Origin: Ruminococcus sp. CAG:382
Lineage (GTDB): Bacteria > Bacillota > Clostridia > Oscillospirales > CAG-382
Length of the DNA stretch: 12,289 nt
Assembly: GCA_000433115.1 (NCBI GenBank)
Contig: FR892209.1
Span: 1,336-13,624, forward strand
Reading direction: 5' to 3'
Position numbers and translations under genes: made by a program. Under the pieces are notes generated by a model. That model saw nothing but the letters and a program-made list of their open reading frames with translations, was not told the DNA's origin and made no database searches. Every line of letters starts with the position of its first letter. Positions within the stretch are counted from its first letter, which is position 1. Below, piece after piece: positions 1-6,576 of the stretch.

Positions 1-2
1 CC

Positions 3-134
3 GCCACCGCCGTCTTGGCGTTTGTCGCTTTTGTCAAAACTGACGAAGCGGCAGGGCGGCAAAAAAGCGACGTCGGGCAAAGCGCCGATTTCGATAAAAA
101 AACGCAAAAAGGCTTGATTTTCTGTTGGGAATAG
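3..134 (+). CDS. 3' end of an unidentified gene (partial)
   Basis: A reading frame open from the window edge runs to TAG at 132-134, giving 43 residues. It starts with a short hydrophobic run (TAVLAFVAFV) and ends in a polar tail rich in Lys, Asp and Gln, as in the cytoplasmic tail of a membrane protein. No family is recognisable from this piece. A second frame (from base 1 to TGA at 115-117) is also open and would give a basic, Lys-rich tail, so the frame choice is uncertain. The xpt promoter overlaps this end, which suggests the upstream gene is a separate transcription unit, although no T-tailed terminator hairpin is visible between the two. Confidence 0.3.
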   Translation, partial: ATAVLAFVAFVKTDEAAGRQKSDVGQSADFDKKTQKGLIFCWE

Positions 135-142
135 TGTAGAAT
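114..142 (+). promoter_or_regulatory. Sigma-A type promoter of the xpt / purine transporter unit
   Basis: TTGATT (114-119) and TAGAAT (137-142) are separated by exactly 17 bp, giving a good vegetative promoter whose transcript would start near 149. The 5' leader would then be only about 40 nt. That leaves no room for a purine riboswitch, which controls xpt in Bacillus subtilis, and no such fold is visible here. Confidence 0.6.
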
Positions 143-188
143 CTTATTGTATTTTTTGTTTGCCTCAGGATTTGGAAGGAGAAATGAA

Positions 189-761
189 ATGCAGCTTCTG
201 GAACAGCGTATTCTGACCGACGGTATTGTCGGTGAAAATGATGTGCTGAAGGTCGGCAGTTTCCTCAACCAGCAAATCGATACACAGCTTCTGCGCGCCT
301 GCGCGGAGGAGCTTTGCCGCCTTTTTCAGGGCAGCGACGTAACAAAGGTTCTGACCGTCGAAGCGTCGGGCATTGCAATAGCGACCGCAACTGCAATGTG
401 CCTGGGCGTTCCTTTTGTTTTTGCCAAAAAATCCAAAACAAACAATATTTCCGGCGACGTATATTCGGCGGATGCATATTCCTATACCCATAATACAGCC
501 AACACCGTTATAGTACCTTGCACTTACCTCTCGGAAAGCGACAAGGTTCTTATTGTTGATGACTTTCTTGCGCGCGGTGAGGCGGTCGGCGCACTTGCCG
601 ATATATGTGACAAGGCGGGTGCGGAGATCGTCGGCGCGGGTATCCTTATCGAAAAATCGTTCCAGAGCGGAAGAGGTATTCTTGAAAAGCGCGGAATAAG
701 AGTGGAATCGCTTGCGCGCGTTTCAAAACTTGATCCCATAAGCGGCGTTGCGTTTCTTTGA
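189..761 (+). CDS. xpt: Xanthine phosphoribosyltransferase
   Basis: This cytoplasmic purine-salvage enzyme transfers ribose-5-phosphate from PRPP to xanthine, making XMP for GMP synthesis. The 190-residue product matches the usual Xpt length (about 190-195) and is collinear with B. subtilis Xpt as recalled. Matching features are the N-terminal LKVGSFLNQQID stretch (20-31), TVEASGIAIA (56-65), FAKK (78-81), the PRPP loop VLIVDDFLARGEA (120-132) with Asp124 and Asp125, IEKSFQSGR (154-162) and VESLARV (172-178). The start at 189 is preferred over the upstream in-frame TTG at 147 because GGAAGGAG (174-181) lies 7 nt before it and the protein then begins where the family does. An 89-nt gap follows, holding a 5-bp hairpin (794-807) but no terminator or clear promoter, so co-transcription with the transporter genes is likely. 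Confidence 0.95.
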   Translation: MQLLEQRILTDGIVGENDVLKVGSFLNQQIDTQLLRACAEELCRLFQGSDVTKVLTVEASGIAIATATAMCLGVPFVFAKKSKTNNISGDVYSADAYSYTHNTANTVIVPCTYLSESDKVLIVDDFLARGEAVGALADICDKAGAEIVGAGILIEKSFQSGRGILEKRGIRVESLARVSKLDPISGVAFL

Positions 762-850
762 AGAGAAACGGACATGACCGGTATTGGTTTATCGGGCATT
801 CCTGCCCTGTAAATACATTAATTATCTAATATGTTTTTTGGAGGAAAACA

Positions 851-2134
851 ATGAAGAGAATTATCTGCATTATGGTTGCTATGCTTCTCGCCGTGCTTCC
901 CTGCGTCGCGCTTACTGCGTGCAACAACGACAGCGGCAGCAGCAAGGTTGATCTTAAGGTCGGCACTATCCTTATCGGCGACGAAACCGAAGGTTACACC
1001 CTCGCGCACATGAACGGCATGGTTGCCGCGGTTGAAGCGCTCAAGAAAGAGGGCAAGAACGTTCAGATTATGAACAAGAAAAAGGTTGCCGAATCCAGCG
1101 ACGTCAAGACCAACGCGCTCGACCTCATTGCGGACGGCTGCACCCTTATCGTCACTAACTCTTACGGTCATCAGTTCCATTTCGACGATGTTATCGAAAA
1201 GAACCCCAATGTCACTTTTGTTGCCATGACCGGCGACCTTGCAAAGAAGGACTCCGCGGAAAAGGGCTACAAGAATTATTTTAACGCTTTCACAGACATT
1301 TACGAAGCAAGATATGTATCCGGCGTTATCGCGGGTATGAAGGTTAAGGAGCTTGTTGACAACGGTACCCTTACCGCCGAGAAGATGCCTACTTCTTTTG
1401 ACGAAAACGGCAATATCAAAATCGGCTATGTCGGCGCTTTCAACTATGCGGAGGTCGTTTCCGGCTACACCGCATTCTATCTCGGCGTCAAGAGCGTTGT
1501 TGACAATGTTGTTATGACCGTCAAGTACACCAACTCCTGGTTCAGCGAACAGAGAGAAGCAAAGGTCGGCGAACAGCTCCAGCAGCTCGGTTGCGTCATC
1601 ATCGGTCAGCACGCTGACTCTACCGGTGCTCCCGCCGCTATCCAGAAGGCTTACAATCAGAACAAAAACCTCGTTTGCTACTCTGTCGGCTACAACGTCG
1701 ATATGCTCGATGTCGCTCCCGATGTGGTTCTCACCTCTCCCACCAACAACTGGGAGGTTTACTACGAAACCATCTTCAGAGATATGATTGAAGGCAAGAC
1801 CCTTCCCACCGACTGGTCCGAAGGCTATGCTCAGAACGCTGTCGGCACAACCAAGCTCGGCAAGGCTTGCGCAGCAGGCACCGCCGAAAAGGTTGAAGAA
1901 ACCGTCAAGGCTATCAAGGACGGCACTCTCAAGGTATTTGACTGCTCCAAGTTCACCGTAAAGGGCGAGCACATCAGCAGCTACGATAAGTCCTACGGCT
2001 TTGAAGGCAACGAATGCATCAAGACCGAAAACGGCATAACCTTCTTTGATGAATCCGCTCTCCGCGCAGCTCCTTATTTCGATATCCGTATCGACGGTAT
2101 CTCCGAAGTCGCTTCCGAATACGAAGCCGAATAA
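851..2134 (+). CDS. BMP-family ABC transporter substrate-binding lipoprotein (purine nucleoside type)
   Basis: This is the extracytoplasmic binding component of the importer encoded by the next three genes; it captures substrate and delivers it to the permeases. The 427-residue product opens with a basic n-region, a hydrophobic core and the lipobox LTAC, with Cys24 as the lipidated residue, so it is membrane-tethered. The body looks like a Bmp/PnrA-like periplasmic-binding fold: KVGTILIGD (36-44), IADGCTLIVTNSYGHQ (93-108), IGYVGAF (191-197), QHADSTGAP (253-261), YSVGYNVDM (277-285) and SPTNNW (296-301). It is longer than typical Bmp proteins (about 350). Known BMP-family proteins bind nucleosides, and the xpt neighbour supports a purine ligand, which is inference. 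GGAGG at 840-844 gives a strong start. Lys is mostly AAG and Arg often AGA, a bias suggesting high expression. The family relative is NupN of B. subtilis. Confidence 0.92.
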   Translation: MKRIICIMVAMLLAVLPCVALTACNNDSGSSKVDLKVGTILIGDETEGYTLAHMNGMVAAVEALKKEGKNVQIMNKKKVAESSDVKTNALDLIADGCTLIVTNSYGHQFHFDDVIEKNPNVTFVAMTGDLAKKDSAEKGYKNYFNAFTDIYEARYVSGVIAGMKVKELVDNGTLTAEKMPTSFDENGNIKIGYVGAFNYAEVVSGYTAFYLGVKSVVDNVVMTVKYTNSWFSEQREAKVGEQLQQLGCVIIGQHADSTGAPAAIQKAYNQNKNLVCYSVGYNVDMLDVAPDVVLTSPTNNWEVYYETIFRDMIEGKTLPTDWSEGYAQNAVGTTKLGKACAAGTAEKVEETVKAIKDGTLKVFDCSKFTVKGEHISSYDKSYGFEGNECIKTENGITFFDESALRAAPYFDIRIDGISEVASEYEAE

Positions 2135-2152
2135 GCAAATCAATAGCTTCTC

Positions 2153-2183
2153 AAGGGAAGCCGTCCCGAAAACGGCTTCCCTT
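2153..2183 (+). promoter_or_regulatory. Intercistronic hairpin between binding-protein and ATPase genes
   Basis: AAGGGAAGCCGT (2153-2164) pairs perfectly with ACGGCTTCCCTT (2172-2183) around a 7-nt loop. It starts 19 nt after the lipoprotein stop codon and ends 29 nt before the ATPase start. Only a short interrupted T-run follows, so it is either a leaky terminator or an RNA-stabilising stem that blocks 3' exonucleases. Either would yield more lipoprotein than ATPase, as is usual in such operons. Confidence 0.75.
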
Positions 2184-2212
2184 ACTTACTTTTTACAAGG
2201 CAGGGCTGAAAA

Positions 2213-3757
2213 ATGGAACAGTCACAATACAAGCTCGCAGTCGAAATGCGTGATATAACCAAGCGCTTCGGCTCGACTGTCGCAAATGACCACGCCTCTC
2301 TTGAGGTACGCAAAGGCGAAATACTCGCACTGCTCGGCGAAAACGGCAGCGGCAAGACAACGCTTATGAATATGCTGTCGGGCATCTATTATCCCGACGA
2401 GGGTCAGATTTATATAAAGGGTGAACCGGTCGCCATACGTTCGCCCAAGGACGCCCTTGCTCTCGGCATTGGCATGATATATCAGCATTTCAAGCTGATA
2501 GATGTTTTTACGGCGGCGGAAAACGTCGTTCTCGGTCTTAAAGAGGACGGCAAATTCGACCTCAGGGCTGTCGCCGCACGGGTCGCAGAGATATGCAGTA
2601 AATACGGCTTTGAGCTTGACCCGAACAAAAAGGTCTATGAAATGACCGTTTCCCAGAAGCAGACGCTTGAAATAATCAAGGTTTTGTACCGCGGCGCCGA
2701 CGTACTCATACTCGATGAGCCGACTGCCGTGCTTACTCCTCAGGAAACGGAAAAACTTTTTGCGGTAATCCGCAACATGAGAAACGACGGAAAGTCCGTC
2801 ATCATCATCACACACAAGCTCCACGAGGTGCTTTCGGTATCGGACAGAGTGTCCATCCTCCGCAAGGGAAGGTATATCGGCACGGTCGAAACAAAGGACG
2901 CAACCGAGCTTTCGCTCACGGAAATGATGGTAGGCGAAAAGGTCACACTGAATATTGACCGCCCTGAGCCGAAGAACTCTGTAAAGCGGCTGACCGTGAG
3001 CAACCTCAGCGTTACGAACGCCGACGGCATGAAGGTGCTCAAAAACGTGAGCTTCACTGCATTCGGCGGGGAGATACTCGGTATCGCGGGCATTTCCGGT
3101 TGCGGGCAGAAGGAGCTGCTTGAATCCATTGCGGGCTTGCAGCACGTTGATGACGGCTCGGATATAACCTACAACGCACCCGACGGCAGTGTTAAGCAGC
3201 TTGTCGGCAAATCACCGCGCAAGATACGCGATTTCGGTATTTCACTTTCGTTCGTGCCGGAGGACAGACTCGGTATGGGGCTTGTCGGCGCGATGGATAT
3301 GACCGAAAATATGATGCTCAAGACATACGAGGATGGCGCTCCCGTATTTACCCATAAAAAAGCGCCGCGTGAGCTGGCGGAGCATATCAAGGATGAGCTG
3401 GGAGTTGTGACGCCGGGCATTGATACACCTGTCCGCACGCTTTCGGGCGGCAACGTACAGAAGGTGCTTGTCGGCAGAGAAATCGCTTCCGCACCCAGCG
3501 TGCTGATGACGGCATATGCGGTGCGCGGACTGGATATAAACACCTCTTACGCTATATACGACCTGCTCAATCAGCAGAAGAGGAAGGGCGTCGCCGTGAT
3601 GTTTGTCGGCGAGGACCTTGACGTGCTGCTTGCACTGTCCGACCGTATTATGGTGCTTTGCGGCGGCAGGGTCAGCGGAATCGTTGACGGCAGAACCGCG
3701 ACAAAGGAGCAGATCGGACTTATGATGACTAATATGAACGGAGGCGACGCACAATGA
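2213..3757 (+). CDS. Nucleoside ABC transporter, fused double ATP-binding protein
   Basis: This peripheral membrane ATPase powers the BMP-type importer. At 514 residues it has two fused nucleotide-binding domains, as in YufO/NupO and RbsA. Domain 1 has Walker A GENGSGKT (42-49), Q-loop Gln91, Walker B LILDEP (165-170) and switch His201. Its signature is MTVSQKQ (144-150), whereas relatives usually carry an LSVGxQQ form. Domain 2 has a Walker A-like loop without the Lys (GISGCGQKE, 293-301), a canonical signature LSGGNVQ (410-416), no acidic Walker B (LMTAYAVRGLD, 431-441) and GEDLD (466-470) at the switch. One composite site (domain 1 Walker motifs with domain 2 signature) therefore looks competent and the other looks dead. 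A weak AGGG (2202-2205) precedes the start. The end overlaps the next gene by ATGA, so translation is probably coupled. Confidence 0.95.
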   Translation: MEQSQYKLAVEMRDITKRFGSTVANDHASLEVRKGEILALLGENGSGKTTLMNMLSGIYYPDEGQIYIKGEPVAIRSPKDALALGIGMIYQHFKLIDVFTAAENVVLGLKEDGKFDLRAVAARVAEICSKYGFELDPNKKVYEMTVSQKQTLEIIKVLYRGADVLILDEPTAVLTPQETEKLFAVIRNMRNDGKSVIIITHKLHEVLSVSDRVSILRKGRYIGTVETKDATELSLTEMMVGEKVTLNIDRPEPKNSVKRLTVSNLSVTNADGMKVLKNVSFTAFGGEILGIAGISGCGQKELLESIAGLQHVDDGSDITYNAPDGSVKQLVGKSPRKIRDFGISLSFVPEDRLGMGLVGAMDMTENMMLKTYEDGAPVFTHKKAPRELAEHIKDELGVVTPGIDTPVRTLSGGNVQKVLVGREIASAPSVLMTAYAVRGLDINTSYAIYDLLNQQKRKGVAVMFVGEDLDVLLALSDRIMVLCGGRVSGIVDGRTATKEQIGLMMTNMNGGDAQ

Positions 3758-4911
3758 AGGACAATACAAAACAGGCAGTCGCAAAGGAGCCGTTTGTACG
3801 CATCGCGGCACGCAAGGATGATTTCTGCAAGCCGCTGACCGCCGTTGCAATACGTGTCGCCGCGCTTGTCGGCGCGTTGCTTGTCTGCGGGCTGTTTATC
3901 AGGCTCGCGGCGAATATTTCGGTTTTTGAGGCGTTTGCCGCCATGCTTAAGGGTACCTTCGGTCAGTTCGGCAACGCGACAAGTATGAAAATTAAGTGCT
4001 GGGACAGCGCGATTTACGCAGCAAGACTGCTGTGTATCTCCGTTGCGCTTGCGCCCGCGTTCAAGATGCGGTTCTGGAACATCGGTGCAGAGGGACAGAT
4101 CGTTATGGGCGCGCTGATAACCGCCATTGTCATGCGCGACTGCACCTCGCTTCCCTCACCTCTGCTTTATACGCTGATGATACTCGGCTGTATTGCGGGC
4201 GGAGCGATATGGGGTATTGTCCCCGCCGTTTTCAAGGCAAAATGGGGCACAAACGAAACGCTGTTCACTCTTATGATGAATTACGTTGCCATGAAAATCA
4301 TGGACTTCTTCTATAACGACTGGAAGGGGCTCAACTCCGCTCTCGAAAAAATCAATTCCAAAACGAAAATCGGCTATCTGCCCGAAATTTTCGGTCACGG
4401 CTACACCATAAACATCATCGTGTTTGTTCTGCTTGCAGTCATCGTGTTCTTCTATCTCAAAAAGACCAAGCAGGGCTATGAGATTGCAGTTGTCGGCGAG
4501 TCGAACAATACCGCGCGGTACGCGGGCATCAATGTCACCAAGGTTATGATACGCACTATGGCGATATCGGGCGCGATATGCGGACTTTGCGGCGGGCTTA
4601 CCGCTGCGGGTCAGATTCAGACGATTGCCTATTCGGGTGAGCTTTCCAACGCCGTCACGAACGGTTACGGCTTTACGGCGATTATCGTTGCGTGGCTTGC
4701 AAAGTTCAATACTCTCGGCATGATAGGCATTTCAATGCTCATTGTATTCCTTGAAAAGGGTACGGCACAGCTCGGCAACACCTATTCCGCGTTGTCGGTC
4801 GGTGCAGGCAACGTACTCATCGGCATTGTGCTGTTCTTCATCATCGGCAGCGAATTCTTCATTCGTTATCGCCTGATATTCCGCGAAAAAGCAAAAAAGG
4901 AGGCGTGCTGA
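3754..4911 (+). CDS. Nucleoside ABC transporter permease, subunit 1 (NupP/YufP-like)
   Basis: This integral membrane subunit forms half of the importer's translocation path. The 385-residue protein is of the BPD_transp_2 family. It has a charged N-terminal tail, a first helix around 30-53 and further helices through about 370. Family hallmarks are FWNIGAEGQ (107-115), GTNETLFTLMMNYVA (165-179), the cytoplasmic loop GYEIAVVGESNNTARYAGIN (241-260) that contacts the ATPase, and YGFTAIIVAWLAKFN (305-319). GGAGG at 3740-3744 lies inside the preceding gene and the start codon overlaps its stop (ATGA). One base separates its stop from the next start. It is longer than permease 2, as is usual for the YufP-type partner. 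Confidence 0.93.
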   Translation: MKDNTKQAVAKEPFVRIAARKDDFCKPLTAVAIRVAALVGALLVCGLFIRLAANISVFEAFAAMLKGTFGQFGNATSMKIKCWDSAIYAARLLCISVALAPAFKMRFWNIGAEGQIVMGALITAIVMRDCTSLPSPLLYTLMILGCIAGGAIWGIVPAVFKAKWGTNETLFTLMMNYVAMKIMDFFYNDWKGLNSALEKINSKTKIGYLPEIFGHGYTINIIVFVLLAVIVFFYLKKTKQGYEIAVVGESNNTARYAGINVTKVMIRTMAISGAICGLCGGLTAAGQIQTIAYSGELSNAVTNGYGFTAIIVAWLAKFNTLGMIGISMLIVFLEKGTAQLGNTYSALSVGAGNVLIGIVLFFIIGSEFFIRYRLIFREKAKKEAC

Positions 4912-4912
4912 C

Positions 4913-5911
4913 ATGAGCGAAATAGGAAATCTCGTAATCTCGTGGATTATGTGCGGCATCACCTTCGGCTCTATCATAATGTACGGCGCGCTCGGCGAAA
5001 TTCTTACCGAAAAGTCGGGCAATATGAACCTCGGAACGCCGGGCATTATGTGTATCGGCGGCGCGTTCGGATTCGGCGGCGCGTATCTGTATGAAATCAA
5101 TACCGAAACGCCAAATGCCGTTGTCACGATAATTTTCGCGCTTGTCTGCGCGTTCCTGTCCTCTGCGCTCGCCGGTGCGTTGTTCTGCTTCCTGACGACG
5201 ACGCTCAGAGCAAATCAGAACGTCACCGGTCTCGCGTTGACTATCTTCGGCTCGGGACTTGCAAAGTTCTTCGGCACGTTTATTATACCCAAGGGTACGA
5301 CTACCGTTAAGGCGGCGTTTGCCAACAGGATATTCTCGGCAGCGATTGCCACGGAATCGCCCGTTCTGAAGATTTTTCTCGGTCACGGCTTTATGATGTA
5401 CCTTGCGCTCGTTGTTGCGATTGCGATGGGCTATTTCCTGAAGCGTACACGCATGGGTCTTAACCTTCGTGCCGTGGGTGAGAATCCCGCTACGGCGGAC
5501 GCAGCAGGCATAAACGTCAGCCGCTTCAAGTATGCTGCGACGATTCTCGGCGCCGGCATATCCGGTCTCGGCGGTGTGTATTATGTGCTTGACTACAACT
5601 ACGGCGGTTGGTCTACGGCGGCGGCGGGCGATCTTGAATCGCTCGGCTGGCTTGCGGTGGCGCTGGTTATATTCGCGGTATGGCGTCCGCTCAACCTCAT
5701 CTGGGGCTCGTATCTGTTTGGGCTTTGCTATTGGCTTTACAGCTTTATTTCGGTGTTCGGTGTGAAAACCAACGCCGCTCAAAGCTCGCTTCTCGAAATG
5801 ATACCCTATGTGGTCACCATTGTGGTGCTTATTGTTTCCAGCATACGCAAGAAAAAAGAAAATCAGCCGCCGGCAAGTCTGGGGCTGTCGTATTTCCGCG
5901 AGGAAAGATAA
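4913..5911 (+). CDS. Nucleoside ABC transporter permease, subunit 2 (NupQ/YufQ-like)
   Basis: This is the second membrane subunit of the importer and pairs with the preceding permease. The 332-residue BPD_transp_2 protein shows family features: GEILTEKSGNMNLG (28-41), ANQNVTGLALTIFG (100-113), the ATPase-contact loop RTRMGLNLRAVGENPATAD (179-197) and a cytoplasmic tail ending PASLGLSYFREER (320-332), close to the usual family ending. About eight to ten hydrophobic helices fill the rest. AAGGAGG (4898-4904) lies 8 nt before the start. It is the last gene of the unit, with a strong terminator beginning 12 nt after the stop. Confidence 0.93.
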   Translation: MSEIGNLVISWIMCGITFGSIIMYGALGEILTEKSGNMNLGTPGIMCIGGAFGFGGAYLYEINTETPNAVVTIIFALVCAFLSSALAGALFCFLTTTLRANQNVTGLALTIFGSGLAKFFGTFIIPKGTTTVKAAFANRIFSAAIATESPVLKIFLGHGFMMYLALVVAIAMGYFLKRTRMGLNLRAVGENPATADAAGINVSRFKYAATILGAGISGLGGVYYVLDYNYGGWSTAAAGDLESLGWLAVALVIFAVWRPLNLIWGSYLFGLCYWLYSFISVFGVKTNAAQSSLLEMIPYVVTIVVLIVSSIRKKKENQPPASLGLSYFREER

Positions 5912-5922
5912 AGATCAATAAA

Positions 5923-5965
5923 AAGCGTTACCGTCGGACTGAACTCCGACGGTAACGCTTATTTT
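5923..5965 (+). terminator. Rho-independent terminator of the purine transporter unit
   Basis: AAGCGTTACCGTCGGA (5923-5938) pairs perfectly over 16 bp with 5945-5960 around the 6-nt loop CTGAAC, followed by ATTTTAT. A-rich sequence on the left side means it could also act weakly in reverse. Confidence 0.9.
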
Positions 5966-6187
5966 ATCAGGGGGATTATTGATAGAAATCGAGTATGTCC
6001 TTTATTATGAAACTGATGGCGAAGTGTTGCGGGGATTGGATGCCATCATAAGAGCGGCGAGAAGAAGTACCAATGTTTTTTTGTTTTCAAAGTGGACACA
6101 CGGCTTTGCGTATGTCGTTCCTTTTCTTTTTTGTTTTCACCTTTTATTCAACCGAAAGCGACGAGACACTCACCGATTTTTTGATTT
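5966..6187 (+). other. Gene-free stretch
   Basis: I see no credible gene here. One frame is open from a TTG at 5979 (preceded by GGGGG) to 6266, but its product matches no family I recognise, turns into low-complexity Phe/Lys sequence, and runs through the tRNA promoter, so it is not called. No clear inverted repeat was found. The sequence becomes T- and A-rich towards its right end. Confidence 0.5.
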
Positions 6188-6247
6188 TCAAAAAAAAATA
6201 TATTTTTTCAAAAAAGCTATTGACAATTCCGAAATTATGAGTATAAT
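6188..6247 (+). promoter_or_regulatory. Consensus promoter with UP-like A/T tracts for tRNA-Leu
   Basis: A perfect TTGACA (6220-6225) and a perfect TATAAT (6242-6247) are spaced 16 bp apart. Immediately upstream lie alternating A- and T-tracts (about 6188-6216), as in UP elements that bind the RNA polymerase alpha subunit at stable-RNA promoters. Transcription should start near 6254, giving a leader of about 50 nt before the mature tRNA. In that leader TGTCGC (6257-6262) can pair with GCGACA (6286-6291). Confidence 0.88.
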
Positions 6248-6305
6248 ATCAAATGTTGTCGCGTGACACAGAGCCCTCGATGAAAGCGACACGGCAATAA
6301 TTGAT

Positions 6306-6388
6306 GCGGCTGTGGCGGAACTGGCAGACGCGCACGTTTGAGGGGCGTGTGGGCAACCGTATGGGTTCAAGTCCCATCAGCCGCACCA
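6306..6388 (+). tRNA. tRNA-Leu (anticodon GAG)
   Basis: The acceptor stem GCGGCTG (6306-6312) pairs with CAGCCGC (6378-6384), followed by discriminator A and an encoded CCA (6386-6388). The D stem is GCG/CGC (6315-6317 with 6329-6331). The anticodon stem CACGT (6333-6337) pairs with GCGTG (6345-6349), leaving a 7-nt loop with anticodon GAG at 6340-6342, which reads CUC and CUU Leu codons. The long variable arm (6350-6360) marks it as class II. The T arm is ATGGG (6361-6365), TTCAAGT, CCCAT (6373-6377). It is transcribed alone between its own promoter and terminator. Confidence 0.97.
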
Positions 6389-6390
6389 AG

Positions 6391-6426
6391 AAAAGAAAAA
6401 GTCGCTAAATGCGACTTTTTCTTTTT
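6391..6426 (+). terminator. Rho-independent terminator of tRNA-Leu
   Basis: AAAAGAAAAAGTCGC (6391-6405) pairs over 15 bp with 6411-6425 around loop TAAAT. The right arm is itself T-rich (CTTTTTCTTTTT), giving the U-tail. Confidence 0.88.
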
Positions 6427-6438
6427 GTACCACAGGAA

Positions 6439-6531
6439 ATGCGGCGAAAACAATTACGACATAACAGTACAACACAAGAACGACTCACCATGCCGCGCAA
6501 TCGGAATTGTGCGGAATTGCCCGAGATTTGA
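6439..6531 (+). CDS. Possible Arg-rich leader peptide of the MATE gene (tentative)
   Basis: A 30-codon frame opens with ATG at 6439 and has a second in-frame ATG at 6490; it stops at TGA 6529-6531, just before the terminator of the attenuator. The product begins MRRKQLRHN and has six Arg. The shorter version from 6490 reads MPRNRNCAELPEI. Its Arg20 and Arg22 codons (6496-6498 and 6502-6504) lie in the first hairpin, where a paused ribosome would favour the antiterminator. Against it, neither ATG has a proper ribosome binding site: AGGA at 6434-6437 is too close to the first, and nothing is seen before the second. It may be chance. Confidence 0.15.
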   Translation: MRRKQLRHNSTTQERLTMPRNRNCAELPEI

Positions 6532-6560
6532 TGGTCCGCAGTTTTGCGGCTTTTTTGTTT
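6493..6560 (+). promoter_or_regulatory. Transcription attenuator in the MATE gene leader
   Basis: Three alternative stems share bases. Stem A pairs CCGCGCAAT (6493-6501) with ATTGTGCGG (6506-6514), one G-U pair, loop CGGA. Stem B pairs TGCGGA (6510-6515) with TCCGCA (6535-6540). Stem C pairs CCGCA (6536-6540) with TGCGG (6545-6549), loop GTTT, followed by CTTTTTTGTTTT, an intrinsic terminator. A excludes B, and B excludes C, so the order is anti-antiterminator, antiterminator, terminator. The ribosome binding site GAGGAGG (6565-6571) follows 5 nt after the T-run. The signal sensed is unknown and no riboswitch family is recognised. I see no convincing promoter between the tRNA terminator and this structure, so readthrough from the tRNA promoter is possible. 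Confidence 0.6.
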
Positions 6561-6576
6561 TGCAGAGGAGGTTTTT

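Noticed and set aside
1..188. Purine riboswitch upstream of xpt
   Set aside because: The predicted leader is about 40 nt and no three-way junction with conserved loops or terminator is visible.
818..2143. 441-codon open frame antisense to the BMP lipoprotein gene
   Set aside because: It is fully antisense to a gene with clear family motifs and lipobox. Its length comes from the strongly biased codons of that gene, and no ribosome binding site or family feature was seen.
2222..3145. 307-codon minus-strand frame opposite the ATPase gene
   Set aside because: The ATPase on the other strand has intact Walker and signature motifs; the minus frame has no recognisable family.
5979..6266. TTG-initiated 95-codon frame in the intergenic region
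   Set aside because: It runs through a consensus promoter and A/T tracts, ends in low-complexity Phe/Lys sequence, and resembles no family. The GGGGG before it is the only support.
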